Below, one piece after another: positions 24,145 to 33,506 of a DNA stretch of 43,226 nt. This stretch comes from Candidatus Mediterraneibacter pullistercoris (lineage in GTDB: Bacteria; Bacillota; Clostridia; Lachnospirales; Lachnospiraceae): NCBI GenBank assembly GCA_019116885.1, contig DXAU01000001.1:1-43226 (forward strand). Reading direction: 5' to 3'. The position numbers and the translations under genes were made by a program. Position 1 is the first letter of the stretch; each line of letters opens with the position of its first letter. The notes beneath the pieces were generated by a model. It was not told the DNA's origin. It saw only the letters and a program-made list of their open reading frames with translations, and made no database searches.

Positions 24145-24690
24145 CTAAAAGCAGTAAGTGTAGATGACGTCTGCGATAAACGGGATCAGCAGGATCAGGG
24201 TGATCGTATAAAGCGTCCTGTCGGACATCTTTCCGGTCAGCTTTCGGAACAGAGGTTGGAGGATATAGAGAAACACCATGCCGCCGATGCCGAAACGAAT
24301 ACTTGGATTCAGAGCAATGCGTCCCTGGAAGTTAAAGGAAAAGCGTGTGTAATCCCACAGCCATCCACCCTGGGTAAACTCCATGATATAGCTGGCGATA
24401 AGCTCCAGGACAGTCGTGATGACCACGATGCCGATAAAGACAAGTACCGGTGTGATCAGGACTTTTCCAAGGTACAGCCGTTTCTTCTGAAGTCCGCCCA
24501 GGGAAAAGATCAGGATAAGAGCGCCCACTCCGTATATGACACAGTAGGGACCGAAGAGTACGCCCCGGTTGGAAAATCCCCATCGGTATACAACGACTTC
24601 GAGAAACACTTCGTAGATCCATCCGAGGATGGAGTACATCATAAAATAAAGATAATATTCAGCTAATTTCTTTCGGATCTCTGGATTCAT
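24145..24690 (-). CDS. putative ABC-transporter-type membrane protein (PF06541 type)
   Basis: 181 residues from ATG 24690 behind AAGGGGGG; an in-frame ATG further upstream is not needed. Four to five hydrophobic helices: YLYFMMYSILGWIYEVFLEVV, GPYCVIYGVGALILIFSLGG, ITPVLVFIGIVVITTVLELIA, GIGGMVFLYILQPLF and a C-terminal helix. SILGWIYEVFLE and the GGWLWDYT segment are the conserved features of this family, annotated as ABC permease-like although no ATPase is next to it. Function unknown. It is convergent with the sirtuin gene. Confidence 0.75.
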   Translation of the reverse strand: MNPEIRKKLAEYYLYFMMYSILGWIYEVFLEVVVYRWGFSNRGVLFGPYCVIYGVGALILIFSLGGLQKKRLYLGKVLITPVLVFIGIVVITTVLELIASYIMEFTQGGWLWDYTRFSFNFQGRIALNPSIRFGIGGMVFLYILQPLFRKLTGKMSDRTLYTITLILLIPFIADVIYTYCF

Positions 24691-24754
24691 AATTCCCCCC
24701 TTGTATGATTGCTTCATTCCTTTTTGCAACTATTGTGCGGCATGTTCTTCCGGG

Positions 24755-25615
24755 TCATGCGCACTCCCATCTGCCGGATGATCCGCATGGGAGCACAAGG
24801 CCGGACTCTGTTACAGGAAGTCCGATCTCCTGGGACTGTACATTTCCGTTCCATGGCCTGAGTTCTGTGGAGATCATGTAAGTCAGTACTGATGGCGCAA
24901 GTCCGGTCGTGTAGGAGTTGACCAGGAAGAACAGCGCGTCTTGTGCCAGAATCTTTGTACACAGCCTTATGAGCGGATGGATCATATCTTCGATCTTCCA
25001 GATCTCGCCTTTTGGCCCCCGGCCATAAGAGGGAGGATCCATAATGACAGCGTCGTAAGTATTTCCACGGCGTATCTCGCGTTCCACGAACTTTACACAG
25101 TCGTCTACAAGCCAGCGGATCGGCGCGTCTTTCAGTCCGGAAGAAACCGCATTTTCTTTTGCCCATGTGACCATCCCTTTTGAGGCGTCCACGTGGGTGA
25201 CATGCGCGCCTGCGGCTGCCGCCGCCAGAGTAGCGCCGCCCGTATAGGCAAAGAGATTTAGTACTTTGACCGGACGCCCGGCATTCCGGATCTTTTCAGA
25301 GAACCAGTCCCAATTTGCCGCCTGCTCGGGAAACAGACCGGTATGTTTGAAACTGAACGGTTTCAGATTGAAGGTGAGAGAACCATAATGGATCTGCCAC
25401 TGTTTTGGCAGGCTGAAGAATTCCCACTCGCCGCCGCCTTTTTTGCTGCGGTGATAATGTCCGTTCATATTTTTCCATCTCCGGTCATTTTTGGGAGTAT
25501 CCCAGATGACCTGCGGATCAGGACGAACCAGGATATAATCGCCCCAGCGTTCCAGTTTCTCTCCCTTTGAACAGTCGATGATCTCATAGTCTTTCCAGTT
25601 ATCAGCGATCCACAT
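24755..25615 (-). CDS. class I SAM-dependent methyltransferase (RlmI/RlmK-like)
   Basis: 286 residues. SAM motif I VLNLFAYTGGATLAAAAAGAHVTHVD, then DASKGMVTWAKENAVSSGL, and motif IV VIMDPPSYGRGPKGEIWKIED. These match the C-terminal domain of 23S rRNA cytosine-C5 methyltransferases and related enzymes (PF10672); the N-terminal PUA domain of RlmI is absent, so the substrate is open. YSLP-like segments EWEFFSLPKQWQIHYGSL precede motif I. It lies 64 bases upstream of the PF06541 gene on the same strand and may share its transcript. Confidence 0.82.
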   Translation of the reverse strand: MWIADNWKDYEIIDCSKGEKLERWGDYILVRPDPQVIWDTPKNDRRWKNMNGHYHRSKKGGGEWEFFSLPKQWQIHYGSLTFNLKPFSFKHTGLFPEQAANWDWFSEKIRNAGRPVKVLNLFAYTGGATLAAAAAGAHVTHVDASKGMVTWAKENAVSSGLKDAPIRWLVDDCVKFVEREIRRGNTYDAVIMDPPSYGRGPKGEIWKIEDMIHPLIRLCTKILAQDALFFLVNSYTTGLAPSVLTYMISTELRPWNGNVQSQEIGLPVTESGLVLPCGSSGRWECA

Positions 25616-25710
25616 AAAAAAGATTCCTTTCCAAACAGCCTGTGCACCATAATACAGTTCACACTCTGTGATCTCAAGTGATTATATCACAGGAGGGGTG
25701 GAAAGGGCAA

Positions 25711-25739
25711 TGGACGGGTGTTAAAGTGTGTGCTATACT
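25711..25739 (+). promoter_or_regulatory. promoter of the selenium operon
   Basis: -35-like TGGACG (25711-25716), 17 bases, -10 TATACT (25734-25739) preceded by TGC as an extended -10. The leader to yedF is about 80 bases with no recognised element. Confidence 0.5.
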
Positions 25740-25827
25740 TAACAAAACAGCGCGAAACTGTCCGGCGGATCATGCATTGGGGCAGATGGCGGCGTAAATA
25801 CCATGTGAGACAAGGAGTGTGACGACG

Positions 25828-26475
25828 ATGATCACAGTAAATGCAATAGGCGATATATGTCCGATCCCGGTGGTAAAGACAAAGAAAGCTCTTGGGGAGT
25901 TGAACGGTCCGGGGGAGATTGAAGTCCTGGTGGATAACGAGACAGCGGTAAAGAATGTGACAAAGATGGCGAAGAGCTCCGGAGCATCGGCAGAATCCGA
26001 GCAGCTCGGGGAGAAGCAGTACCGTGTACTGATCACAGTGGGCGAAGCCGCGGCACAGCAGGTGCAGAGTGCAAAGAACTCTGCCGCACAGCCCCAGGGA
26101 CAGGATCAGCAGGAGACGGCAGCAGGCTGCCGGACCTGCATGGGCACGGTTGTGGCAGTCGGCTCTGACCGGATGGGAGAAGGAAGTGAAGAGCTCGGAC
26201 GTATCCTTATAAAGAGTTTTATCTTCGCGCTGACCCAGCTCGACGATCTGCCGGATAAGATCCTCTTCTACAACGGCGGAGCGAAGCTGACAGTCGAGGG
26301 ATCGGAGAGTCTTGAAGACCTGAAGACACTTGAGGAGCAGGGAGTGGAGATCCAGACCTGCGGTACGTGTCTGGACTACTATGGAATCAAGGATCAGCTT
26401 GCCATCGGCGGCGTGACAAATATGTACAGTATTGTGGAGACGCTGCAAAATGCAATGAGCGTGATCCGCCCTTAA
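25828..26475 (+). CDS. yedF: selenium metabolism protein YedF (TusA + DsrE-like domains)
   Basis: 215 residues from ATG 25828 behind AAGGAGTG. Residues 1-70: TusA/SirA fold with the sulfur-carrying cysteine in GDICPIPVVKTKKAL. Residues about 105-215: a DsrE-like domain with cysteines TCMGTVV and TCGTCLDYYG. The long linker is Gln/Ala-rich. In Firmicutes this fusion is encoded with selD in the selenium trait and is thought to carry sulfur or selenium as a persulfide/perselenide. It lies 29 bases before selD. Confidence 0.9.
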   Translation: MITVNAIGDICPIPVVKTKKALGELNGPGEIEVLVDNETAVKNVTKMAKSSGASAESEQLGEKQYRVLITVGEAAAQQVQSAKNSAAQPQGQDQQETAAGCRTCMGTVVAVGSDRMGEGSEELGRILIKSFIFALTQLDDLPDKILFYNGGAKLTVEGSESLEDLKTLEEQGVEIQTCGTCLDYYGIKDQLAIGGVTNMYSIVETLQNAMSVIRP

Positions 26476-26504
26476 CGAAGCGGCTGATGGGAGGTGCAGA
26501 AAAT

Positions 26505-27569
26505 ATGCAGGAAGAGATCCGTCTGACACAATTTGCAAAGCACGGAGGATGCGCGGCAAAGATCGGGCCGGACACCCTCTCGCGCGTGCTCGGACGTCTG
26601 CCGAAATTCAGTGATCCGGATCTGATTGTGGGATTCGAGACGTCGGATGACGCCGCAGTTTATAAGATCACGGACGACGTGGCATTGATCCAGACGCTGG
26701 ATTTTTTCACTCCGGTGGTGGATGATCCCTACACGTTCGGACAGGTGGCGGCGGCGAACGCCCTCAGTGACGTGTACGCCATGGGCGGCGAGCCGAAGAT
26801 CGCGCTGAATATCGTATGCTTTCCGGGAGACCTTGATCCGGATATTCTGGGAGAAATATTAAGAGGCGGCGCGGACAAAGTAAGAGAGGCGGGCGCTGTC
26901 CTTGTAGGCGGTCACTCGATCCAGGATGATGTGCCGAAATACGGACTGTCCGTGGCCGGGCTTGTGCATCCTGACCGCGTGTATAAAAACTTCGGATGTA
27001 AGAAAGGCGATGTGCTGATCCTTACAAAGCAGCTCGGCAGCGGGATCATAAATACTGCGGTAAAAGCACAGATGGCGTCACCGGAGGCGGAGCAGGAAGT
27101 GATCCGTGTCATGACGACGCTGAACCGGAAAGCAAAAGAGACTGCTGCAGATTTTACCGTGCATGCGTGTACGGACGTGACCGGATTCGGTCTGTTGGGG
27201 CATTGTTCAGAGATGGCAGAAGCCAGTAAAGCGGTGATCGAGATCGGAGTGGAAGGCATCGCTTTTATGCAGGGTGCAAAGGAGTACGCCGAGATGGGAC
27301 TGATCCCGGGCGGCGCATACCGGAATCAGGAACACGTGAGCGGTCTTCTGGATGCAGGCAATGTGGACGAGGTGTATGTAGATCTGCTCAGTGATCCCCA
27401 GACTTCGGGCGGCTTATTGTTTGCCGTGCCGGAAGAAGAGGCAGAAGAGATGCAAAGAGCCCTTGCCCGTGCGGAACTGGGAACAGAAGTATCCGTAGTG
27501 GGGAAAGTTACCGGCAGCGGTGTGGACAAGCCGTGTATCCGGCTGCGGGATAAGGTGGAAATGAGATGA
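26505..27569 (+). CDS. selD: selenide, water dikinase (selenophosphate synthetase)
   Basis: 354 residues from ATG 26505, behind GGGAGGTG. It makes selenophosphate from selenide and ATP. The flexible N-terminal loop reads FAKHGGCAAKIGPDTL, with Cys in the place where some homologues have selenocysteine, and Lys four residues on. Metal-binding Asp residues appear in ETSDDAAVY and ALSDVYAMGGEP; HACTDVTGFGLLGHCSEMA is the second signature, and SDPQTSGGLLFAV the C-terminal one. No TGA is read through here. Confidence 0.94.
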   Translation: MQEEIRLTQFAKHGGCAAKIGPDTLSRVLGRLPKFSDPDLIVGFETSDDAAVYKITDDVALIQTLDFFTPVVDDPYTFGQVAAANALSDVYAMGGEPKIALNIVCFPGDLDPDILGEILRGGADKVREAGAVLVGGHSIQDDVPKYGLSVAGLVHPDRVYKNFGCKKGDVLILTKQLGSGIINTAVKAQMASPEAEQEVIRVMTTLNRKAKETAADFTVHACTDVTGFGLLGHCSEMAEASKAVIEIGVEGIAFMQGAKEYAEMGLIPGGAYRNQEHVSGLLDAGNVDEVYVDLLSDPQTSGGLLFAVPEEEAEEMQRALARAELGTEVSVVGKVTGSGVDKPCIRLRDKVEMR

Positions 27570-27612
27570 ATACCTGCTTTCTGGGGAGGAACATAAAAGG
27601 AGAGAAAATGCG

Positions 27613-28758
27613 ATGATCTACATGGACAATGCGGCTACCACCTTGCACAAACCGGACGCTGTCAAAGCAGCGGTTCTTGCTGCGTTTGACACGATGGGAA
27701 ATGCAGGCAGAGGAGCATCGGAGCCGGCTCTGGACGCCTCGCGGGTGATCTACGGGGCGAGGGAGAAGCTGGCGCATTTTTTTAATGCAGAATCGCCGTC
27801 CAGGATCGTATTTACCGCCAATTCGACGGAGAGTCTTAATATTGCCATAAAAGGGCTGTTCTGTCCGGGAGATCATGTGATTACTACAGTGCTTGAACAT
27901 AATTCGGTCTTAAGACCGCTGTATGAATGTCAGGAACGCGGTGTGGAACTTTCCATCCTTGGATGCGATGAAAAAGGAAATATCTCATACAAAGAGACGG
28001 AGAGTGCTGTAAAAGAGAATACGAAAGCTGTCGTCTGTACACATGCGTCAAATGTAACCGGAAATATGATCGACCTGACCAAAGTGGGAGAAATTGCGAA
28101 AAGGCACGGACTTCTATTTGTCGTCGATGCTTCTCAGACTGCAGGCGTATGGCCGGTCGACGTACAGAATCAGAGGATTGACGTCCTCTGCTTTACTGGT
28201 CACAAAGGCCTGCTGGGGCCGCAGGGAACAGGCGGAATGTATGTGAGGACAGGAGTCAGCATCCGTCCTCTGCTCCTGGGCGGAAGCGGAATTGATACCT
28301 ACAATCCCCATCATCCGTCTCAGATGCCTACGGCGCTGGAAGCGGGAACACTGAATGGGCACGGTATTGCAGGACTCGGGGCGGCGGTTGCTTACCTCGA
28401 GGAGACGGGACTGGATATGATCCGGGAGAAAGAGCTGTCTCTGATGCGCCGTTTTTATGAAGGGATTTCCACCATTCCCGGTATTAAAATCTACGGAGAT
28501 TTCAGTACACGGAAACGTGCTGCCATCGTGTCATTTAATATCAGGGATTATGACTCTTCGGAAGTCAGTGATGAGCTGAACGTAGAGTACGGAATCGTGA
28601 CACGTCCGGGAGCTCACTGCGCGCCGCTGATGCACAAGGCACTCGGCACTGTGGAACAGGGAGCTGTAAGGTTCAGTTTCTCTCACTATAATACGGAAGA
28701 GGAAGTCGAGACCGCCATCCGGGCTGTGGAAGAACTGGCGTTGGATGCGGCCCTGTGA
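27613..28758 (+). CDS. cysteine desulfurase family protein of the selenium trait
   Basis: 381 residues, class V aminotransferase fold with PLP. YMDNAATTLHKP, TANSTESLNIAIKG, VDASQTAGVWPVD and the PLP lysine in CFTGHKGLLGPQGTGG are seen; the mobile-loop cysteine is in RPGAHCAPLMHKALGT. This subtype (TIGR01977-like) is usually beside selD and DUF3343, not with isc or suf genes. It likely draws sulfur or selenium from cysteine or selenocysteine to feed YedF or SelD. Start ATG 27613 is 43 bases after selD. Confidence 0.88.
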   Translation: MIYMDNAATTLHKPDAVKAAVLAAFDTMGNAGRGASEPALDASRVIYGAREKLAHFFNAESPSRIVFTANSTESLNIAIKGLFCPGDHVITTVLEHNSVLRPLYECQERGVELSILGCDEKGNISYKETESAVKENTKAVVCTHASNVTGNMIDLTKVGEIAKRHGLLFVVDASQTAGVWPVDVQNQRIDVLCFTGHKGLLGPQGTGGMYVRTGVSIRPLLLGGSGIDTYNPHHPSQMPTALEAGTLNGHGIAGLGAAVAYLEETGLDMIREKELSLMRRFYEGISTIPGIKIYGDFSTRKRAAIVSFNIRDYDSSEVSDELNVEYGIVTRPGAHCAPLMHKALGTVEQGAVRFSFSHYNTEEEVETAIRAVEELALDAAL

Positions 28759-28781
28759 TTGAATAGCGGAAGAAGGAAACT

Positions 28782-29018
28782 ATGAGGAAAAAAGAACGGA
28801 AACTTGTCGTCACATTCCATACAACAGCAGACGCTATGGCCATGGAGAAAACCTGCCGGGAACTGGATGTTCCGGGCAGGCTGATCCCTGTGCCAAGGGA
28901 GATATCCGCAGGGTGCGGCCTTGCATGGTGCGCTCCGCTCACAGAGAGAGAACATCTCTCTGCCGTGATGGCGGAACATGGGATCGAACAGGAAGCCCTG
29001 CATGAATGCATGCTTTAA
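28782..29018 (+). CDS. DUF3343 protein (putative Se/S carrier)
   Basis: 78 residues. VVTFHTTADAMAMEKTCRELDVPGRLIPVPREISAGCGLAWCAPL matches DUF3343. The conserved cysteine pair (GCGLAWC) suggests a role as persulfide or selenide carrier. Last gene of the yedF-selD operon, 23 bases after the desulfurase. It starts at an ATG behind GGAAGAAGGA. Confidence 0.85.
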   Translation: MRKKERKLVVTFHTTADAMAMEKTCRELDVPGRLIPVPREISAGCGLAWCAPLTEREHLSAVMAEHGIEQEALHECML

Positions 29019-29158
29019 GCGTGACGAGTGCGCATGCGGAGCGGCGGTTAGGTGTGAACGGACCCGACCATTTCTTTATCACATTTACAACACAGAACTT
29101 TCACACAATGCTGATACCCTTTTATCGTGTTTAATAATGCGTTTAGGAGGGCAAGGCT

Positions 29159-30157
29159 TTGATCGAAGTGAGGAATCTGGTAAAAAAATACGGAACCCAT
29201 CTGGCCGTAGACCACCTGGATTTTAAGATTGAATCCGGGAGGATCTACGGTTTTTTGGGTCCGAACGGCGCCGGAAAATCAACGACCATGAACATTATGA
29301 CAGGGTATCTTGGAGCTACGGAAGGCGAAGTGCTCATAGACGGGCACGATATCCTGAAAGAACCTGAAGAGGCGAAGAAACATATCGGATATCTGCCGGA
29401 GCAGCCGCCGCTCTACACGGATATGACTGTGCGAGAGTATCTGGAGTTTGCAGCAGAATTAAAAGGAATTCCACGGAAGAACAGAGCAGAGCAGATAACA
29501 GAAGCAGAGAAACTCGTTAAGATAAAAGAGACAGAACACCGGCTGATAAAAAATCTCTCCAAAGGATACAGGCAGAGAGCAGGGCTTGCCCAGGCGGTTC
29601 TTGGATTCCCCGAGATCATCATTCTGGATGAGCCGACAGTAGGGCTTGATCCGAAACAGATCATTGAGATCAGACAGCTTATCCGGAAACTGTCAAAGAA
29701 GCACACTGTCATTCTTAGCTCCCACATCCTTGCAGAAGTGAGGGAAGTCTGCGACCATATCCTCATCATCTCGAAAGGGAAGCTGGTGGCGAGCGATACA
29801 CCGGATAATCTGGAAAAGGAGCTGGGAGAACATGACCAGGTGGAGCTGGAGACAGATGCACAGCCATCAGAAGTGCGCCTGATCCTGAAAAATGTACCCG
29901 GGATCGAGAGGATTGAGACCCAGGTAAACAATGACGGGCGGACATGGGCCAAGATCACAGAGAAAAAAGGTGAAGATATCCGGGAAAGAGTGTTCCTGGC
30001 ATTTGCAGGCGCACGGGTTCCTCTCCTTACGATGAAAGCGACAGGCACGACGCTGGAAGATGTGTTCATGCAGCTTACGCAGAATGATGCTGTGCCGGAA
30101 GGATTTGCAGACCAGGCAAAATGGGAGGAGGTCGAAACTGATGCTGGCAGTTTATAA
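29159..30157 (+). CDS. ABC transporter ATP-binding protein (GldA-like)
   Basis: 332 residues from TTG 29159, behind TTAGGAGGG. Walker A FLGPNGAGKSTTMNIM, Q-loop GYLPEQPPLYTDMTV, signature LSKGYRQRAGLAQAVLG, Walker B IIILDEPTVGLDPKQ, H-loop ILSSHILAEV; the C-terminal 100 residues form the regulatory domain of ABC-2 exporters. With the next three genes it forms a four-gene operon of the Gld type. Substrate unknown. Confidence 0.93.
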   Translation: MIEVRNLVKKYGTHLAVDHLDFKIESGRIYGFLGPNGAGKSTTMNIMTGYLGATEGEVLIDGHDILKEPEEAKKHIGYLPEQPPLYTDMTVREYLEFAAELKGIPRKNRAEQITEAEKLVKIKETEHRLIKNLSKGYRQRAGLAQAVLGFPEIIILDEPTVGLDPKQIIEIRQLIRKLSKKHTVILSSHILAEVREVCDHILIISKGKLVASDTPDNLEKELGEHDQVELETDAQPSEVRLILKNVPGIERIETQVNNDGRTWAKITEKKGEDIRERVFLAFAGARVPLLTMKATGTTLEDVFMQLTQNDAVPEGFADQAKWEEVETDAGSL

Positions 30158-31007
30158 AAGAGAACTGAGATCATATTTTCAGTCTATGGCGGGGTGCGTG
30201 TTTGTGGCGTTTCTCATTGCTTTTACAGGGATATATTTTATGGCGTACAATATGACGGCAGGGTATCCGTACTTCTCCTATACGCTTTCCGGATCTCTGA
30301 TCGTATTCCTTGTGGGGATACCGCTTATCACGATGCGCAGCTTTTCAGAAGAGAGGAGAAACAGGACGGATCAGCTTCTTTTTACTGCGCCTGTCAGCCT
30401 GTGGAAGATTGTATGGGGAAAATATCTGGCAATGGCGACAGTGATCGCCATACCAAATGTGATATTCTGTATCTTTCCTCTTATCATAATGTCACAGGGA
30501 ACAGCATATCTTACGGTGGATTACATTTCGATCGGAGTATTTTTCCTGCTGGGATGTGTATATGCCGCGATCGGGATGTTCCTCTCGTCTCTGACGGAGA
30601 GCCAGATCATCGCGTTTATCAGTACGTTCGGCATCCTTTTAGTATTGTACCTGTGGGACGGAATCCTTTCCATGCTCCCCGCTTCCGCGCTGAGCGGGCT
30701 GCTCGGAGTGCTTATCCTGCTGGCTGTTGTCGTTTTCTATATCTGGCATATGACTGGAAATGCAGTGCTTTCCGGCATTGTCGGTGCAGCCGGCGCAGCC
30801 GTCGGTATTGCTGTGTACATTGCTGATTCGGGAGTATACGAGAATCTGCTGACAAATGTCCTGGGCAGGCTGGCTCTTGCAAATGTATTCACGGACATTA
30901 CTTCCAACAGTATCGTGGATCTGACCGGGATCGCACTGTATCTGTCGATCATAGCTGTATTCGTATTCCTGACAATACAGTCGATCCAGAAAAGACGCTG
31001 GAGTTAG
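30141..31007 (+). CDS. ABC-2 type permease (GldF-like)
   Basis: 288 residues from ATG 30141 behind GGGAGGAGG; overlaps the ATPase end by 17 bases. Six to seven hydrophobic helices, starting MLAVYKRELRSYFQSMAGCVFVAFLIAFTGIYF. SFSEERRNRTDQLLFTAPVSLWKIVWGKYLA is the typical cytoplasmic loop of ABC-2 permeases. Forms the channel with the ATPase. Confidence 0.9.
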   Translation: MLAVYKRELRSYFQSMAGCVFVAFLIAFTGIYFMAYNMTAGYPYFSYTLSGSLIVFLVGIPLITMRSFSEERRNRTDQLLFTAPVSLWKIVWGKYLAMATVIAIPNVIFCIFPLIIMSQGTAYLTVDYISIGVFFLLGCVYAAIGMFLSSLTESQIIAFISTFGILLVLYLWDGILSMLPASALSGLLGVLILLAVVVFYIWHMTGNAVLSGIVGAAGAAVGIAVYIADSGVYENLLTNVLGRLALANVFTDITSNSIVDLTGIALYLSIIAVFVFLTIQSIQKRRWS

Positions 31008-31019
31008 GAGGGAAAGACC

Positions 31020-32489
31020 GTGAATAGAATTAAGAAACCAAATATTAGAAAAATATTCCGCACTTCCGGAACAAGGCATGGGGCATATAGTGTGGGACTC
31101 ACAGCTCTGGTAATCGCGGTTGTGATAGTCTTAAACCTGATCGTCGGACAGATTCCGGAGGCGTACAGAAACATTGATGTGAGCAGTACGAAGATATATG
31201 ACATCTCGGATACGACAACAGAACTGCTTTCTGATCTTGACCAGGAAGTAAATATGACTGTTCTGGCGGTAAAAGATGAGACAGATGAACGGATCACAAA
31301 TTTTCTGAGCAGATATGCAGCTCTCTCAGATAAGATCAGTATAGAGTGGATCGATCCCGTGCTCCATCCGTCGGCACTTACAGAGTACGAAACGAGCGAG
31401 AACACGATCGTCATATCATGTGATGGGACAGGAAAGACGACGACAGTATCGTTTACTGATATCCTTGTTCCGGATGAATACTCCTACTATTATTACGGGA
31501 CAGAGACTTACACGGAGTTTGACGGAGAGGGACAGCTCACGAGCGCGGTAAACTATGTGACAAATGATGTGGAACAGACGGTCTACCAGACAACAGGGCA
31601 TGGCGAGGGGACTCTGTCTGACACGATCACAGATCTGATGGAGAAGAACAGCTATACACTTACAGAGATTAATCTTCTCATGGCGACATCCATCCCGGAG
31701 GACTGTGACCTTCTTCTTATGTATGCACCGACGGCAGACCTTTCAGAAGACGAGGCAGATCTGCTTGGGGACTATCTGGAAGGCGGCGGTAAAGTTATGA
31801 TTCTGTCTGGCGATACGAGCCCGGCAGATATGCCGAATCTCTCGTCCCTTCTGGAAGAATACGGTATAGAGGCGGCGGACGGCTATATCGCAGATCCGGC
31901 AAGATGCTATCAGGGGAACTATTATTATATTTTCCCGGAACTCTCAGTATCAGGAGAGATGGCAGCCGGTATCTCGTCTCAGATGGTGCTGCTCGCCTAT
32001 GCACAGGGAATGAATCTTGTAGATCCTGAACGGGAGACGATTTCAACGGCTTCCTTTCTGTCATCTTCCGATCAGTCATATGCAGTGACAGAAGATTCAC
32101 AGAGACAGGCGGCCTATGCGCTGGGCGTTGTAGCGACAGAGACGGTCAGCACTGAGGATGATGGAACATCATCGGATAATGAGACGGATTCAGAGGATGA
32201 CAGCACGGATACTTTGGAGAGCAGACTTACTGTGATATCAGCGGGAAGCCTGATCGATCCGTCAATCACAGATACATTCCCCCAGCTTGAAAATACCCAG
32301 CTGTTTATGAACGCTGTGACAGCAAATTTTGAGGGAGTGCAGAATCTTTCCATCGAGGCAAAGAGCCTTGGAGTAGAGTATAACACAGTGCAGCATGCCG
32401 GCATGTTCAGCTTTCTCGTGATATTCGGTATCCCGGCAGTGATACTCATCGGAGGGTTTGTCGTATGGATGAGGAGGAGAAAGGCATGA
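31020..32489 (+). CDS. GldG-like ABC-type auxiliary protein
   Basis: 489 residues from GTG 31020 behind TTAGGAGGG. One N-terminal helix (VGLTALVIAVVIVLNLIVGQIP), a large extracytoplasmic domain (QEVNMTVLAVKDETDERITNFL; DLLLMYAPTADLSEDEADLLGDYLEGGGKVMILSG) and one C-terminal helix (FSFLVIFGIPAVILIGGFVVWMRRRK). This is the Gldg family architecture. An acidic low-complexity stretch (TEDDGTSSDNETDSEDD) is near residue 380. It overlaps the DUF4340 gene by 4 bases (ATGA). Confidence 0.88.
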   Translation: MNRIKKPNIRKIFRTSGTRHGAYSVGLTALVIAVVIVLNLIVGQIPEAYRNIDVSSTKIYDISDTTTELLSDLDQEVNMTVLAVKDETDERITNFLSRYAALSDKISIEWIDPVLHPSALTEYETSENTIVISCDGTGKTTTVSFTDILVPDEYSYYYYGTETYTEFDGEGQLTSAVNYVTNDVEQTVYQTTGHGEGTLSDTITDLMEKNSYTLTEINLLMATSIPEDCDLLLMYAPTADLSEDEADLLGDYLEGGGKVMILSGDTSPADMPNLSSLLEEYGIEAADGYIADPARCYQGNYYYIFPELSVSGEMAAGISSQMVLLAYAQGMNLVDPERETISTASFLSSSDQSYAVTEDSQRQAAYALGVVATETVSTEDDGTSSDNETDSEDDSTDTLESRLTVISAGSLIDPSITDTFPQLENTQLFMNAVTANFEGVQNLSIEAKSLGVEYNTVQHAGMFSFLVIFGIPAVILIGGFVVWMRRRKA

Positions 32490-33394
32490 AAAAGAAGAGC
32501 AGAGGGCTTCTGATACTGCTTGCAGTTCTCGTGGCGCTTCTGGCGGTATATGCAGGGCTGCGGGCCTGGAACAGTGAACAGGACAGAAAAGCAGAAGAAG
32601 AGGCGGAAGCAGAAGAAATCCATGTGACAGATACAGATGCTTCAGAGATCGTTTCCCTGAAATTTAATGTAGGAAACGGTGATATAGAGCTGGTCAAAGA
32701 GGAGGGGAAATGGTACTGCGCGAAAGATAAAGATTTTCCCCTCCAGCAGAGCTATCCGGAAGATATGTCTGAAGCGGCCGGCAGCATGCAGGCGGTACGG
32801 CGGCTGGAGGATGGTGACTCTTTGGAAGACTATGGGCTTGAGGATCCGGCCTATACGATAGAGTATACAGATGCAGCCGGAAATGTCACACAGATCCTGT
32901 TCGGCGGTATGACAGAAGAAAACTATTATGTGACAGTGGGTGACACGGGAACCGTGTATACAGTTGCAAGTACTGTGATCGACTCGTTTAACTATACCCT
33001 TGAGGACATGGCGCAGCTCGATGATTACCCGGGCATCGGGAGCGGTAATCTTTTAAAAGAGGTTATTACACAGGACGGAGTGACAACGACTTATGACAGC
33101 GAGGATGAAGACCAGTCCGAAGATATCGCATCAATAGCAGGCGGACTGGGCGCAGTGACACTTTCAGAGGCCGCAGATTACTCGGTTGAAGACCAGGATC
33201 TGGACGGGTATGGGCTCGATGAAGATTCGCGCATCACAGTTGAAGTGACCTATGAGCAGGACGGGGAAGAGCAGGTGATGACGCTGTACATCGGAGCGGA
33301 AGACGGGGAAGGAAACCGTTATGTAATGCTGAATGATTCAAGGATCGTCTATCTTATTTCGACAGAAGTATGTGATAATATACTCAATATTTAA
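32486..33394 (+). CDS. DUF4340 domain protein
   Basis: 302 residues from ATG 32486, with GAGGAGGAG upstream. N-terminal anchor (GLLILLAVLVALLAVYAGL) and then a repeat of DUF4340-type beta domains: EIVSLKFNVGNGDIELVKEEGKWYCAKDKDFPL, YTIEYTDAAGNVTQILFGG, ITVEVTYEQDGEEQVMTLYIG. These proteins accompany GldG-like exporters and probably act outside the membrane as an accessory. Very acidic. Confidence 0.85.
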   Translation: MKKKSRGLLILLAVLVALLAVYAGLRAWNSEQDRKAEEEAEAEEIHVTDTDASEIVSLKFNVGNGDIELVKEEGKWYCAKDKDFPLQQSYPEDMSEAAGSMQAVRRLEDGDSLEDYGLEDPAYTIEYTDAAGNVTQILFGGMTEENYYVTVGDTGTVYTVASTVIDSFNYTLEDMAQLDDYPGIGSGNLLKEVITQDGVTTTYDSEDEDQSEDIASIAGGLGAVTLSEAADYSVEDQDLDGYGLDEDSRITVEVTYEQDGEEQVMTLYIGAEDGEGNRYVMLNDSRIVYLISTEVCDNILNI

Positions 33395-33506
33395 TAGTAA
33401 TTTAATTGACATTGTTGGGAAAACAGAGGAAAATATATCCCGTATCATACTTTAGAGCAGTTGCTAATTTGCAGGAAATTCGTGATTTTCAGAAGGATGG
33501 ATGAAA

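Noticed and set aside
26505..26560. Selenocysteine in SelD
   Set aside because: The active-site codon is TGC (Cys) in GGCAAK; no TGA.
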